Positions 1-6,283 of a DNA stretch of 8,261 bases are shown in pieces. This DNA comes from Pseudomonadota bacterium (GTDB taxonomy: Bacteria; Pseudomonadota; Alphaproteobacteria; Rhizobiales; Xanthobacteraceae). The position numbers and the translations under genes were made by a program. Where the stretch lies: positions 1 through 8,261 of the forward strand of contig JAKAMD010000146.1 of the NCBI GenBank assembly GCA_021823875.1. Direction: 5' to 3'. The stretch's first letter is position 1. Each line of letters begins with the position of its first letter. The notes beneath the pieces are model-generated. The model was not told the origin of the DNA. It did no database searches and worked only from the letters and a program-made list of their open reading frames with translations.

Positions 1-430
1 TCTGGTAACCGGTGCAGCGGCACAGATTGCCGGCAATACCAAAGCGGATTTCCTCTTCGGTCGGGCTCGAATTCTCCTGCAACAACCGGTAGGCGCGCAG
101 GATCATGCCGGGGGTGCAGAAGCCGCATTGCAGGCCGTGCATCTCGCGGAAGCCTTCCTGCAAGGCATGCAGTGTGCCGTCGGCATTCGCCATGCCTTCG
201 ATGGTGCTGACATCGGCGCCGTTGGCCTGCACCGCGAACATAGTGCAGGACTTCACCGACATGCCGTTGAGGTCGACGGTGCAGGCCCCGCAATGGCTGG
301 TGTCGCAGCCGACATGCGGGCCGGTGAGGTTGAGCTGCTCGCGCAGGAAGTGGATGAGCAGCGTGCGCGGCTCGACCAATTCCTCGACCGCCTTGCCGTT
401 CACGGTCATTTTGATGTGGGTTTTGGCCAT
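1..430 (-). CDS. coxS: CO dehydrogenase small (2Fe-2S) subunit, C-terminus cut by window edge
   Basis: Iron-sulfur subunit of the CoxLMS molybdenum hydroxylase; it passes electrons from the molybdenum site in CoxL to the FAD in CoxM. The visible 143 residues hold a plant-type ferredoxin fold with Cys42, Cys47, Cys50 and Cys62 (motif GCDTSHCGACTVDL). A helical 2Fe-2S domain follows with Cys102, Cys105, Cys137 and Cys139 (CGFCTPG and LCRCTGYQ). These eight positions match, as I remember it, the numbering of Oligotropha carboxidovorans CoxS (about 166 residues), so roughly 20 C-terminal residues are missing to the left. The ATG has a GGGAGGA ribosome site 9 bases upstream that overlaps the end of coxM. 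The 16-base gap to coxM implies one transcript. The family assignment is firm. The substrate (CO or another molecule) depends on CoxL, which is outside the window. Confidence 0.95.
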   Translation of the reverse strand, partial: MAKTHIKMTVNGKAVEELVEPRTLLIHFLREQLNLTGPHVGCDTSHCGACTVDLNGMSVKSCTMFAVQANGADVSTIEGMANADGTLHALQEGFREMHGLQCGFCTPGMILRAYRLLQENSSPTEEEIRFGIAGNLCRCTGYQ

Positions 431-446
431 GATCGTTGTCCTCCCC

Positions 447-1313
447 TCACGCGCCGGCGCGCTGTTTGGCGCGCGCGAGCGCGCGGGCAAGCATGACGCC
501 CGCCATCTTGGTACGGTATGCGGCCGGCCCGCGGCCGTCGGATGCGGGCGCGGTGATCGCCTCGGCGGCAGTCATTGCTTTTTTCACGGCTGCCGCGTCG
601 AGCGTCGACCCGGTCAATATCTTGCCGGCCTCTTCCGCCCAGAGCGGCGTCTCAGCCACGTTGGTGAGTCCGACCGAGCAACTCGCCACCTTGCCGCCGC
701 TCATGGTCAGCACCACGGCCGCCGCGGCCGTGGCATAGTCTCCGACCTTGCGCTTGAGCTTCTCGTAGGCGTAGCCGTGGCCGGCCGCCGGCACCGGAAT
801 ACGCACGGCGGTAACGATCTCGCCCGGCTCCAGCGCGGTGAAATAGGCGCCCTGGTAGAACTCCCGCGCCGCGATCTTGCGTTCGCCGCCCTTCCCGACC
901 GCGTGATAGGTCGCGCCCAGGCACATCATCACCGCCGGCATGTCATTGCCGGGATCACCATTGGCGACATTGCCGCCGAGCGTGCCGACATAGCGCACCT
1001 GCGGATCGGCGATCTGCAAGGCTACCTCCCGCAGGATCGGCACTTTCTTGTCCAGAATGGCCGAGTCGATCAGCTCGTGCTGGGTGGTGGTGGCGCCGAT
1101 GACGATATCGCCGCCTTCCTCCCGGATACCCTTGAGCTCGGCGACACCGCCGAGATCGACCAGATGAGAAGGACTGGCGAGCCTGAGCTTCATCATCGGA
1201 ATGAGGCTGTGGCCGCCGGCGATCGCGCGGGCGTCTTCGCCTAACTGCGCGAGCAAGCCCACGGCTTCCTTGACGGACGATGGACGATGATAATCGAAGG
1301 CACCGGGTATCAC
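447..1313 (-). CDS. coxM: CO dehydrogenase medium (FAD-binding) subunit
   Basis: Flavoprotein subunit of the CoxLMS enzyme; it takes electrons from the iron-sulfur clusters of CoxS and delivers them to the quinone pool. The protein is 288 residues, as in O. carboxidovorans CoxM. FAD motifs AGGHS (32-36) and TLGGN (111-115, followed by a DPGNDMPA stretch) sit where I recall them in that structure; a CoxM-type C-terminal domain follows. I chose the GTG at 1313, two codons inside an ATG at 1319. The AGGGAGG ribosome site abuts the ATG directly but lies 6 bases before the GTG. Starting at GTG also gives an N-terminus (Met-IPGAFDYHRP) like the known protein. The gene is followed by coxS after 16 bases and preceded by a 231-bp regulatory gap. 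Confidence 0.95.
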   Translation of the reverse strand: MIPGAFDYHRPSSVKEAVGLLAQLGEDARAIAGGHSLIPMMKLRLASPSHLVDLGGVAELKGIREEGGDIVIGATTTQHELIDSAILDKKVPILREVALQIADPQVRYVGTLGGNVANGDPGNDMPAVMMCLGATYHAVGKGGERKIAAREFYQGAYFTALEPGEIVTAVRIPVPAAGHGYAYEKLKRKVGDYATAAAAVVLTMSGGKVASCSVGLTNVAETPLWAEEAGKILTGSTLDAAAVKKAMTAAEAITAPASDGRGPAAYRTKMAGVMLARALARAKQRAGA

Positions 1314-1382
1314 GGGCATCCTCCCTGACGCCGGTGCGCAGCTGCGCGTTACGACGCGCTTAATGCGGCACGGCGTTTGCTT

Positions 1383-1413
1383 ATCTTATGTTGTGATTCT
1401 TGGGGCGAAGAAT
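1383..1413 (-). promoter_or_regulatory. Possible coxM promoter with overlapping inverted repeat
   Basis: On the minus strand TTCTTC (1412-1407) and TAAGAT (1388-1383) are 18 bases apart, a weak sigma-70-like pair about 70 bases before the coxM start. The -35 element falls inside a perfect inverted repeat, ATTCTT (1396-1401), six bases, AAGAAT (1408-1413), which could be an operator. Both calls rest on inspection only. Confidence 0.3.
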
Positions 1414-1445
1414 GCCGAGCTGTGCGGCGCAGTAACAACTTAAGA

Positions 1446-1499
1446 TGCACGAGATCGCACGGCCTTGCACGAATGGCGGCAAGTTTTGCATGAATTGCG
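1446..1499. repeat. Phased direct repeats upstream of coxM, candidate CoxC/LytTR sites
   Basis: TGCACGA at 1446-1452, TGCACGA at 1466-1472 and TGCATGA at 1487-1493 are spaced 20 and 21 bases apart, two helical turns. The last two copies extend to a 14-base repeat matching at 12 positions (1465-1478 and 1486-1499). LytTR regulators such as AgrA bind paired direct repeats at about this period. The array lies 130-185 bases before the coxM start, just downstream of the gene for a LytTR protein. The link to CoxC is inference. Confidence 0.45.
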
Positions 1500-1550
1500 T
1501 CAGCAGCCCTGACGCGATGAATGCCGCTATAAGGCGCCTAAATGTCGTTA

Positions 1551-2792
1551 TTACGTTGCCTGATCAGAGACCGGCGGAATCGCCAATTTGGATGCGCCGC
1601 TCTTCTTGCCGATGCGTGATTTCAGCCAGCCGGCACGGCTACGGCTGACTGGAACAACATAAGGCTCGTCGGCGGCCAGCTCCACGATCTCGCTATCGCC
1701 GGAGCGCCTGCAGCCGATCACCCGCTCGATATTAACGATGTGGCTACGATGCACCCGCAGAAAGCGGCCGCGGTCGAGCCGCGATTCAACCTCGCCGATC
1801 GCAAGCGGACAGAAGAGTTTGGCCGATCCGTCGAAAAGAAAAGTGTAATGAGCATTGGCTTGTACGGCGACCACCTCGTCCACGGGCAGGAGATGGGTGG
1901 CGCCGTCCCTCTCGACTGGCAAATGTTCGGCCAGGCGCGGCGGTGGCGCGCCGACGCCGCCGAGCGGTGCAAAGATTCCGCGCCGCAGTTCGGCATCGCC
2001 GCCGCTGCCGGCCGAGCTGGACATGACCGGCGCCTCATCCGGATTGCTCTCGGTCGCCACAGTGAATTCGGTGCTCGGGGCCCGTGTTTCGACCGGCGCA
2101 CGATCCGGAACGAGCCGCAGCAGAAAGAGACAGGACAAGCCGAATGCTACGACAGCGACCACGATGGCGAGGACATCGGGCGACAGTGCCGGCGCCTGCT
2201 CCGCGGCAATCGGGTGCGGCGCCAGCATCGTGCCCGCGGCGGCAATGTAATGCGCAGCCGCCATCGCAAAACCGAGCACGCTCGCGGCCATGAAAAGCCG
2301 TGGGCTACCCGCACGGGCAAACGTCAGAAAAAACGCCAATCCGCTTCCGGTAACGGCAATGATGAGACCGGCCGCCCCATAAGCCGACAAAACAACGAAG
2401 CGGGCACTCTCGGCCGTCATGCCGGCATAGTGCAGAACACCCAACGCGGCGGCCAGCAGACACGACGACAGGGCAAGGCGTGCCCAAGAAAATGGACCCG
2501 CGCTGATAACATAAACCGCGATACCGGCCACGAGCACACAAAGCGCGAATGAAAGAAACATCGGGAAAAGCAAATAATCGACATGGAAGCGCGCATGGGC
2601 AGCCAACATTCCGGCGAAATGCAAAGCCCACATCGCAGCCCCGAATGAAAAAGCAGCTCCTGCAAGAAACAGCCGTCGGCGCGTGTCGAGGCCCGTGCCG
2701 ATGCGCGCGGTCAGATCGAGGCCGATATAGGCTCCCTCGATTGCGAGCCCGATCGACAGCAAGACCAGCCAGGGCTCATAGCTCACCTGCAT
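1551..2792 (-). CDS. coxC: MHYT-LytTR membrane sensor/transcriptional regulator, CoxC-like
   Basis: A 413-residue one-component regulator. The N-terminal half (about 1-228) has some seven hydrophobic helices with three MHYT-type motifs: LHFAGM at 57-62, LHYAGM at 120-125 and a degenerate AHY at 180-182. The His residues (58, 121, 181) are kept but the Met before each is Leu, Leu or Ala. A charged, Pro/Ser-rich linker (about 229-289) leads to a LytTR DNA-binding domain (about 290-394) with FLRVHRSHIVNIERV at 344-358. MHYT domains are proposed to bind a metal that senses O2, CO or NO, and CoxC/CoxH of O. carboxidovorans share this architecture. I chose the ATG at 2792 because the protein then opens at the first membrane helix behind a weak GGGAA site; the frame is open to 2891. 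It lies directly upstream of coxM on the same strand, the known coxC-coxM order, so it probably controls coxMSL. Confidence 0.88.
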   Translation of the reverse strand: MQVSYEPWLVLLSIGLAIEGAYIGLDLTARIGTGLDTRRRLFLAGAAFSFGAAMWALHFAGMLAAHARFHVDYLLFPMFLSFALCVLVAGIAVYVISAGPFSWARLALSSCLLAAALGVLHYAGMTAESARFVVLSAYGAAGLIIAVTGSGLAFFLTFARAGSPRLFMAASVLGFAMAAAHYIAAAGTMLAPHPIAAEQAPALSPDVLAIVVAVVAFGLSCLFLLRLVPDRAPVETRAPSTEFTVATESNPDEAPVMSSSAGSGGDAELRRGIFAPLGGVGAPPPRLAEHLPVERDGATHLLPVDEVVAVQANAHYTFLFDGSAKLFCPLAIGEVESRLDRGRFLRVHRSHIVNIERVIGCRRSGDSEIVELAADEPYVVPVSRSRAGWLKSRIGKKSGASKLAIPPVSDQAT

Positions 2793-2846
2793 GCTGTAAT
2801 TCCCAGGTCGACTTAAGATTGGGTCCCGCCAACAACGATATTGATT

Positions 2847-2892
2847 GTGCGCAAATTGCGAAAACCGGCGATGAAATGGCGCCCGCGCCATT
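2847..2892. promoter_or_regulatory. Repeat pair and 18-bp palindrome upstream of coxC
   Basis: A perfect palindrome, AATGGCGC-CC-GCGCCATT, spans 2875-2892, about 83-100 bases before the coxC start. Its left arm is also the second member of a pair with the 20-21 bp spacing class: AATTGCG at 2854-2860 and AATGGCG at 2875-2881, exactly 21 bases apart. The repeat pair upstream of coxM ends in the same two heptamers, in the opposite order, also 21 bases apart. It could be an autoregulatory CoxC site or the operator of another dimeric regulator. No convincing -10/-35 pair was identified for coxC. Confidence 0.4.
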
Positions 2893-2999
2893 CACCAGCC
2901 AGTATCGTGTCCTACGTCAAATTCCTGGCGATTATACGCGAGCTTGCGCCGACCGATACCCCGGAATCCGATGTTGCGCAGGTGGCCGCGAAATACTGA
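2871..2999 (+). CDS. Possible 42-residue small protein divergent to coxC
   Basis: An ATG-to-TGA frame in the gap upstream of coxC encodes 42 residues. The second half reads like ordinary protein (FLAIIRELAPTDTPESDVAQ, with a hydrophobic helix followed by an acidic helix), and roughly two thirds of third codon positions are G or C. Against it: no Shine-Dalgarno sequence precedes the ATG or the alternative GTG at 2907, no promoter is obvious, and the start overlaps the palindrome at 2875-2892. I recognise no family. It may be a gene remnant or chance. Confidence 0.25.
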   Translation: MKWRPRHSPASIVSYVKFLAIIRELAPTDTPESDVAQVAAKY

Positions 3000-3000
3000 A

Positions 3001-3030
3001 CTTTAAAAATTCAAAGGCGGCTCAGCCGCC
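3001..3030 (-). terminator. Rho-independent terminator of the ThDP-SDR-ABM operon
   Basis: Read on the minus strand, a perfect six-base stem GGCGGC/GCCGCC with a three-base loop (3030-3016) is followed by TTTGAATTTTT (3015-3005). It lies about 110 bases after the stop of the last gene of the operon. A 7-base stem with a 13-base loop (3037-3043 with 3057-3063) and an imperfect hairpin at 3103-3124 lie between that stop and this terminator. The T-tract is on the minus-strand side only, so it is not bidirectional. Confidence 0.6.
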
Positions 3031-3140
3031 CTCTGATGGCGAGATCGACATATCCGCTCGCCAGATCACCAGACTTGCGTTGAACTTTTCACTTTCTTGA
3101 AAGGCCCACGCCGGCAGGGTGGCCGGAAAATCATTCCAGA

Positions 3141-3437
3141 TCAAATATCGTCAGCGACGGCATAGCCGCAGCGTTCGCGCGTCTCCAGCAATGGCACCAC
3201 ACCTTGCAACACCAGCTTCTTGAAATGCTCAGTCTGCTGATGCGCGGCGAACGCGTCTTCCGACGCATAGACTTCGTAGAGCAGCAGGTCATCGGGATCG
3301 TCGACGCTGCGATGCACGATGAACTGCAAATTCCCCGGCTCCTGGCGAACGGCCGCAGCCAACTCGCACAAGATGGCTTCGACCTTGCCAGTTTCGCCTG
3401 CGCGCGGCCGCCAGCGCGCAACCATCACATAAGTCAC
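3141..3437 (-). CDS. ABM-family (antibiotic biosynthesis monooxygenase-like) protein
   Basis: A 98-residue single-domain protein of the dimeric alpha/beta-barrel ABM type. Typical features are an opening beta-strand (TYVMVARW), then EPGNLQFIVHRSVDDPDD (33-50), LLLYEVYASEDAFAAHQQTEHF (51-72), and His42, His66 and His71 in the pocket-lining region. Members are cofactor-free monooxygenases, isomerases such as the autoinducer-2-processing LsrG, or proteins of unknown role, so the activity is not settled. The start is the GTG at 3437, preceded by AGAGGA at 6-base spacing; GTG at 3428 and ATG at 3425 have poorer spacing. It is the last gene of the operon, 41 bases after the SDR stop, and probably handles the same small-molecule pathway. 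Confidence 0.85.
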   Translation of the reverse strand: MTYVMVARWRPRAGETGKVEAILCELAAAVRQEPGNLQFIVHRSVDDPDDLLLYEVYASEDAFAAHQQTEHFKKLVLQGVVPLLETRERCGYAVADDI

Positions 3438-3478
3438 AATTTGTCCTCTCGAATTCGATACGGGCCGCGCGCGAATAA

Positions 3479-4183
3479 TCAGACGATCAAGCCGCCGCCG
3501 TCGATATAGACGATTGAGCCGGTGGCAAAACCATTGGTCATGAAGCACATGATCTGCTGCGCGATATCCTCGCCCAGGCCGACGCGGCCAACGGGCAAAG
3601 CGGCCGCCACCTTGGCCAACATGTCCAGGCGGGCGGCTTCCGGCATGGCGGCGCGAATCGGCGTGTCGATAATGCCAGGCGATACGCAATTCACGCGCAC
3701 CGGGGCGAGGTCGATCGCCAGGCTGCGCGCAAGCGACTCGAGCGCACCGTTGGCGGCGCCGACGATAGCTGAATTGGGCCGTGGGCGGATGCTGAGAAAA
3801 CCGGACACCAGTGTGAGCGAGCCGCCGGCGCGAATTTCGGCCGCGCGCGCCACCCGCCAGGCGCCCCAGAACTTGCCTTCCATGGTCGCACGCACATCGT
3901 CCATGGAGACAGTCTTGAACGGACCGGTCTTCAGTTGTGCCGCCGTCACCACGACGTGATCGACCGCGCCGCACTTCTTGAACAGCTCGGCAACGCTCGC
4001 ATCGCTGGCGACATCGGTCGCGATCCCGGTTGCCCCCAGCTTGGCAGCGGCCGCCTGCAAACGTTCAGCGTTGCGCGAGGCGATGATGACCTCGGCGCCC
4101 TCGCGCTTGGCCAATTCGGCAGTCGCAAGACCGATACCGGAAGAGCCTCCGACGACAACGACCTTCTTACCTGCAAGACTCAT
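3479..4183 (-). CDS. Divergent short-chain dehydrogenase/reductase lacking the Tyr-Lys pair
   Basis: A 234-residue Rossmann-fold protein of SDR length. The dinucleotide motif is GGSSGIG (12-18), and Ser36-Arg37 after the second strand suggests NADP(H). The usual NNAG motif is VTAA (79-82). The segment after Ser127 should carry YxxxK about 13 residues on, but reads SAIVGAANGALESLA (138-152): no Tyr, and Asn or Ala where Lys is expected. The downstream VRVNCVSPGIIDTP (162-175) and the closing TGSIVYIDGGGLIV are normal. I recall a set of bacterial SDRs with the same AANGAL-type segment, so this may be a subfamily trait. The ATG at 4183 follows GGAG at 8 bases; an ATG at 4207 would add eight residues with no domain. 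It sits 73 bases after the ThDP gene. Reductase activity is uncertain. Confidence 0.85.
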   Translation of the reverse strand: MSLAGKKVVVVGGSSGIGLATAELAKREGAEVIIASRNAERLQAAAAKLGATGIATDVASDASVAELFKKCGAVDHVVVTAAQLKTGPFKTVSMDDVRATMEGKFWGAWRVARAAEIRAGGSLTLVSGFLSIRPRPNSAIVGAANGALESLARSLAIDLAPVRVNCVSPGIIDTPIRAAMPEAARLDMLAKVAAALPVGRVGLGEDIAQQIMCFMTNGFATGSIVYIDGGGLIV

Positions 4184-4211
4184 CCGATCTTCTCCAGCTT
4201 CATGCAAAATT

Positions 4212-4240
4212 TGACGTCATCCCCCGGTCACGCGCGACCG
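4212..4240. repeat. Palindrome and hairpin between ThDP and SDR genes
   Basis: The 73-base gap contains the perfect palindrome TGACGTCA (4212-4219) and an inverted repeat CGGTC (4225-4229) with GACCG (4236-4240). The second could fold as an intra-operon hairpin that alters the ratio of the upstream and downstream messages. No T-tract follows, so I do not call a terminator. Confidence 0.25.
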
Positions 4241-4256
4241 CGGCGGGATAGCCCAA

Positions 4257-6059
4257 TCAGGAGGGCACGTAACGCGTGCCGATGCTCGGCTTGCTCATGC
4301 CGAGACCCGGCAGCTCCCACACGCCGGCGCCCGCGGGATTGGTATCGGCGGCGATATCGACGTCGATGAGGTAAGGCTTGTTGGCGGCGATACCCTTGCG
4401 GACCGCCTCCGCGATATCGGCAGCACGGTCAACGCGCACGCCTTCGACTCCGGCCGAACGCGCCATCGCGGCGAAGTCCGGATTGTAACGCTCGCCGGTC
4501 TTGGGATCGTGGAAGTCGGTCGCCAACTCGCGGCCGTTGAGATAGCCGCGTTGCAGACCGCGGATCGAAGCATAGGCGTAGTTGTTCCACACCACCCACA
4601 CGACGGGCAGATTGTATTCGACCGCGGTGCCGAGGACGTTGGCGTGCATGAAGAAAGCGCCGTCGCCGCACACCGACACGCACGGCCGGTCGGGCGCCGC
4701 GAACTTCGCGCCCAGCACGCCGGCAACGCCGAAACCCATGGAGCCGAAGCCCATGCAGCCGATCAGCGAATCCGGGCGCCGCGGCTTGCAGTAGCCGAGC
4801 AGCCAGTTGTGATGCACGCCGATGTCGCTGACCAGGATCGCGTCTTCCGGCAGGCCCTTGTCGATTTCGGCCGCCGCGCGCTGCGGATTGATCGGCTGCG
4901 TATCGTCGGAGAAGCCGGGCGCCACCAGCTTATCCCATTCCTTGCGATAGCCGTCGATCATGCCGAGCCACTTCTTGCGCGCGTCGAGTTTCTTATCGAC
5001 ATCCTTGCGGCGGTCGATCTCGGCCAGCACCTGGCGCAGGAAGGTGCGCACGTCGGCCATCAGGCCAAGCGCGACCGGATAATTGCGGCCGATCTCATCC
5101 GGATCGATGTCGACGTGAATGAGTTTGGTCGGCGGAATGGTGAAGGAATAACCGGGAATCCACGAACTCGACGTGCGGTCGTCGAAACGGGCGCCGAGCG
5201 ACAGCAAGACGTCGGCCTGGCGCGCGGCGTGGTTGGCCTGATAGTGGCCGCCGCGCGCGATCATGCCGAGCGCGAGCGGATGATGGGTGTCGATGGCGCC
5301 AAGCCCGCTCATTGACGCCGCCACCGGAATTTGCAAACGCTCGGCCAGCTTGAGCAATTCCTCGGCCGCGCCCCGATGGCGTATCGCCTGCCCGACAAAG
5401 ATAACAGGGCGCTCCGCGCTGAGCAGCATATCGACGGCCTTCACGACGCCTTCCGGATCGGCGCCGCAACGGCTCGATATATTGGCGCACCATTCCTCCG
5501 GCTTCGGTGTTTCCTCCGCCGCCGCCTCCATGAACACGTCGAACGGCACGTCGAGCACCACCGGCCCGGGACGGCCGGTCACCATGGTCTTCCAGGCTTG
5601 CCGGACGGCAAGCGGCACCATCTCGCCGCGCGTCGGCTGAAACACCCGCTTGCAGCTTGACCGCACCATTGAGGGAAAGTCCGCCTGGTACTGGCGATAC
5701 ATTTCCTGGAAGGCGCCGCGATTGAACTGGCTGGTCGGCACATTGCCGGTAACCGCCAGGAATGGCACCGAGTCGAGATAGGCCGTGGCGAGCGAGATCG
5801 GCAGATTGGCCGAGCCCGGTCCGCAGCTGGTGAAAGTGGCGATCGGCTTGCCGGAGACACGGTAATAACAGTCGGCCATGAAGCCGGCGACGCTCTCGTG
5901 ATGCACCGAGACGGTCTTGATGTCGTGCGAGCGCTCGTAAAGCGCGTCGATGAACTGGATATTGCCGTGGCCGCAGAGGCCGAAGGCGTAAGGCACTTTC
6001 TCGCGGATCAGATAATCGACAATGACCTGGGCGCCGTTGAGCATATTGGGTGTCGGCAT
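4257..6059 (-). CDS. Thiamine-diphosphate enzyme, acetolactate synthase-like
   Basis: A 600-residue three-domain ThDP enzyme. The N-terminal pyrimidine-binding domain (about 8-180) has the activating Glu55 in HHESVAGFMADCYYR. A central domain spans about 200-340. The C-terminal diphosphate-binding domain (about 400-570) has the motif GDG (465-467) running to Asn492-Asn493, with G-rich GCMGFGSMGFGVAG before it. These enzymes cleave or join a bond next to a carbonyl, usually in a 2-oxo acid. The length and layout fit acetolactate synthase large subunits, but no small subunit is nearby. The catabolic neighbours favour a decarboxylase or lyase for an unknown substrate. The ATG is preceded by AAGGAGAA at about 7 bases. 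It is the first gene of a minus-strand operon with the SDR and ABM genes. Confidence 0.88.
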   Translation of the reverse strand: MPTPNMLNGAQVIVDYLIREKVPYAFGLCGHGNIQFIDALYERSHDIKTVSVHHESVAGFMADCYYRVSGKPIATFTSCGPGSANLPISLATAYLDSVPFLAVTGNVPTSQFNRGAFQEMYRQYQADFPSMVRSSCKRVFQPTRGEMVPLAVRQAWKTMVTGRPGPVVLDVPFDVFMEAAAEETPKPEEWCANISSRCGADPEGVVKAVDMLLSAERPVIFVGQAIRHRGAAEELLKLAERLQIPVAASMSGLGAIDTHHPLALGMIARGGHYQANHAARQADVLLSLGARFDDRTSSSWIPGYSFTIPPTKLIHVDIDPDEIGRNYPVALGLMADVRTFLRQVLAEIDRRKDVDKKLDARKKWLGMIDGYRKEWDKLVAPGFSDDTQPINPQRAAAEIDKGLPEDAILVSDIGVHHNWLLGYCKPRRPDSLIGCMGFGSMGFGVAGVLGAKFAAPDRPCVSVCGDGAFFMHANVLGTAVEYNLPVVWVVWNNYAYASIRGLQRGYLNGRELATDFHDPKTGERYNPDFAAMARSAGVEGVRVDRAADIAEAVRKGIAANKPYLIDVDIAADTNPAGAGVWELPGLGMSKPSIGTRYVPS

Positions 6060-6148
6060 CTGAAATTCTCCTTTTTGCTCAACGCATTAAGAAAGCCGGC
6101 AAGACAATGCCATACCGCCGTGCCTTCGTTCCATCCCTGCGGCGCGCC

Positions 6149-6177
6149 AAGCTATTTCTCATAATGCTGCACGTCAA
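6149..6177 (-). promoter_or_regulatory. Candidate promoter of the ThDP operon
   Basis: On the minus strand TTGACG (6177-6172) and TAGCTT (6154-6149) are separated by 17 bases, a near-consensus -35 with a weak -10, about 90 bases before the ThDP start. The -35 overlaps the palindrome TCAATTGA (6174-6181), and CTCATA (6158-6163) with TATGAG (6190-6195) form a wider inverted repeat around the same centre. This suggests an operator serving the divergent ThDP and cupin promoters. Confidence 0.4.
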
Positions 6178-6226
6178 TTGATATTGTGGTATGAGGTGCG
6201 GCAGGCCACAAGTCGAGTGGGACACC

Positions 6227-6247
6227 TTGGGCGCGGTCCGCGCCCAA
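6227..6247 (+). promoter_or_regulatory. Strong perfect inverted repeat in the cupin leader
   Basis: TTGGGCGCG (6227-6235) and CGCGCCCAA (6239-6247) are perfect complements around a three-base GTC centre. The repeat ends 36 bases before the cupin ATG. In RNA it would be a very stable 9-bp hairpin just ahead of the ribosome site; in DNA it could be an operator. No T-tract follows, so it is unlikely to be a terminator. Confidence 0.5.
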
Positions 6248-6283
6248 CGGCTGGTGATCCGGCGAAGCACGGGAGACGACGTC

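Larger units (their letters stand above)
1314..1550. other. coxC-coxM intergenic region
   Basis: This gap between two same-strand genes shows no plausible coding sequence. It holds the weak promoter and inverted repeat at 1383-1413, the phased repeats at 1446-1499, and a perfect 12-base palindrome GCGCAGCTGCGC at 1336-1347 in the presumed coxM leader. I see no terminator after coxC, so read-through from coxC into coxMS is possible alongside a separate coxM promoter. Confidence 0.6.

Noticed and set aside
105..1244. 379-codon plus-strand open frame opposite coxS and coxM
   Set aside because: It lies antisense to two well-recognised subunits, has no family motifs and shows the Arg/His/Gly-rich composition of a G+C-rich shadow frame.
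1453..1469. Sigma-54-like GCACG...TTGCA on the plus strand
   Set aside because: The spacing is one base too short and it points into the 3' end of coxC, with no gene to drive.
1740..2552. 270-codon plus-strand open frame opposite coxC
   Set aside because: Antisense to the MHYT-LytTR gene, with low-complexity polar composition and no recognisable domain.
3103..3124. GGCC-rich hairpin after the ABM gene as terminator
   Set aside because: The stem is imperfect with a bulge, and only a short TTTC follows. The hairpin at 3016-3030 with its T-tract is a better terminator.
4509..5315. 268-codon plus-strand open frame opposite the ThDP gene
   Set aside because: Antisense to a gene with intact catalytic motifs; rich in Arg, His and Ala with no domain.
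6191..6283. Upstream 31-codon extension of the cupin
   Set aside because: No ribosome site before the ATG at 6191, no domain in the extra residues, and it would translate through the strong inverted repeat. The ATG at 6284 has a good site.
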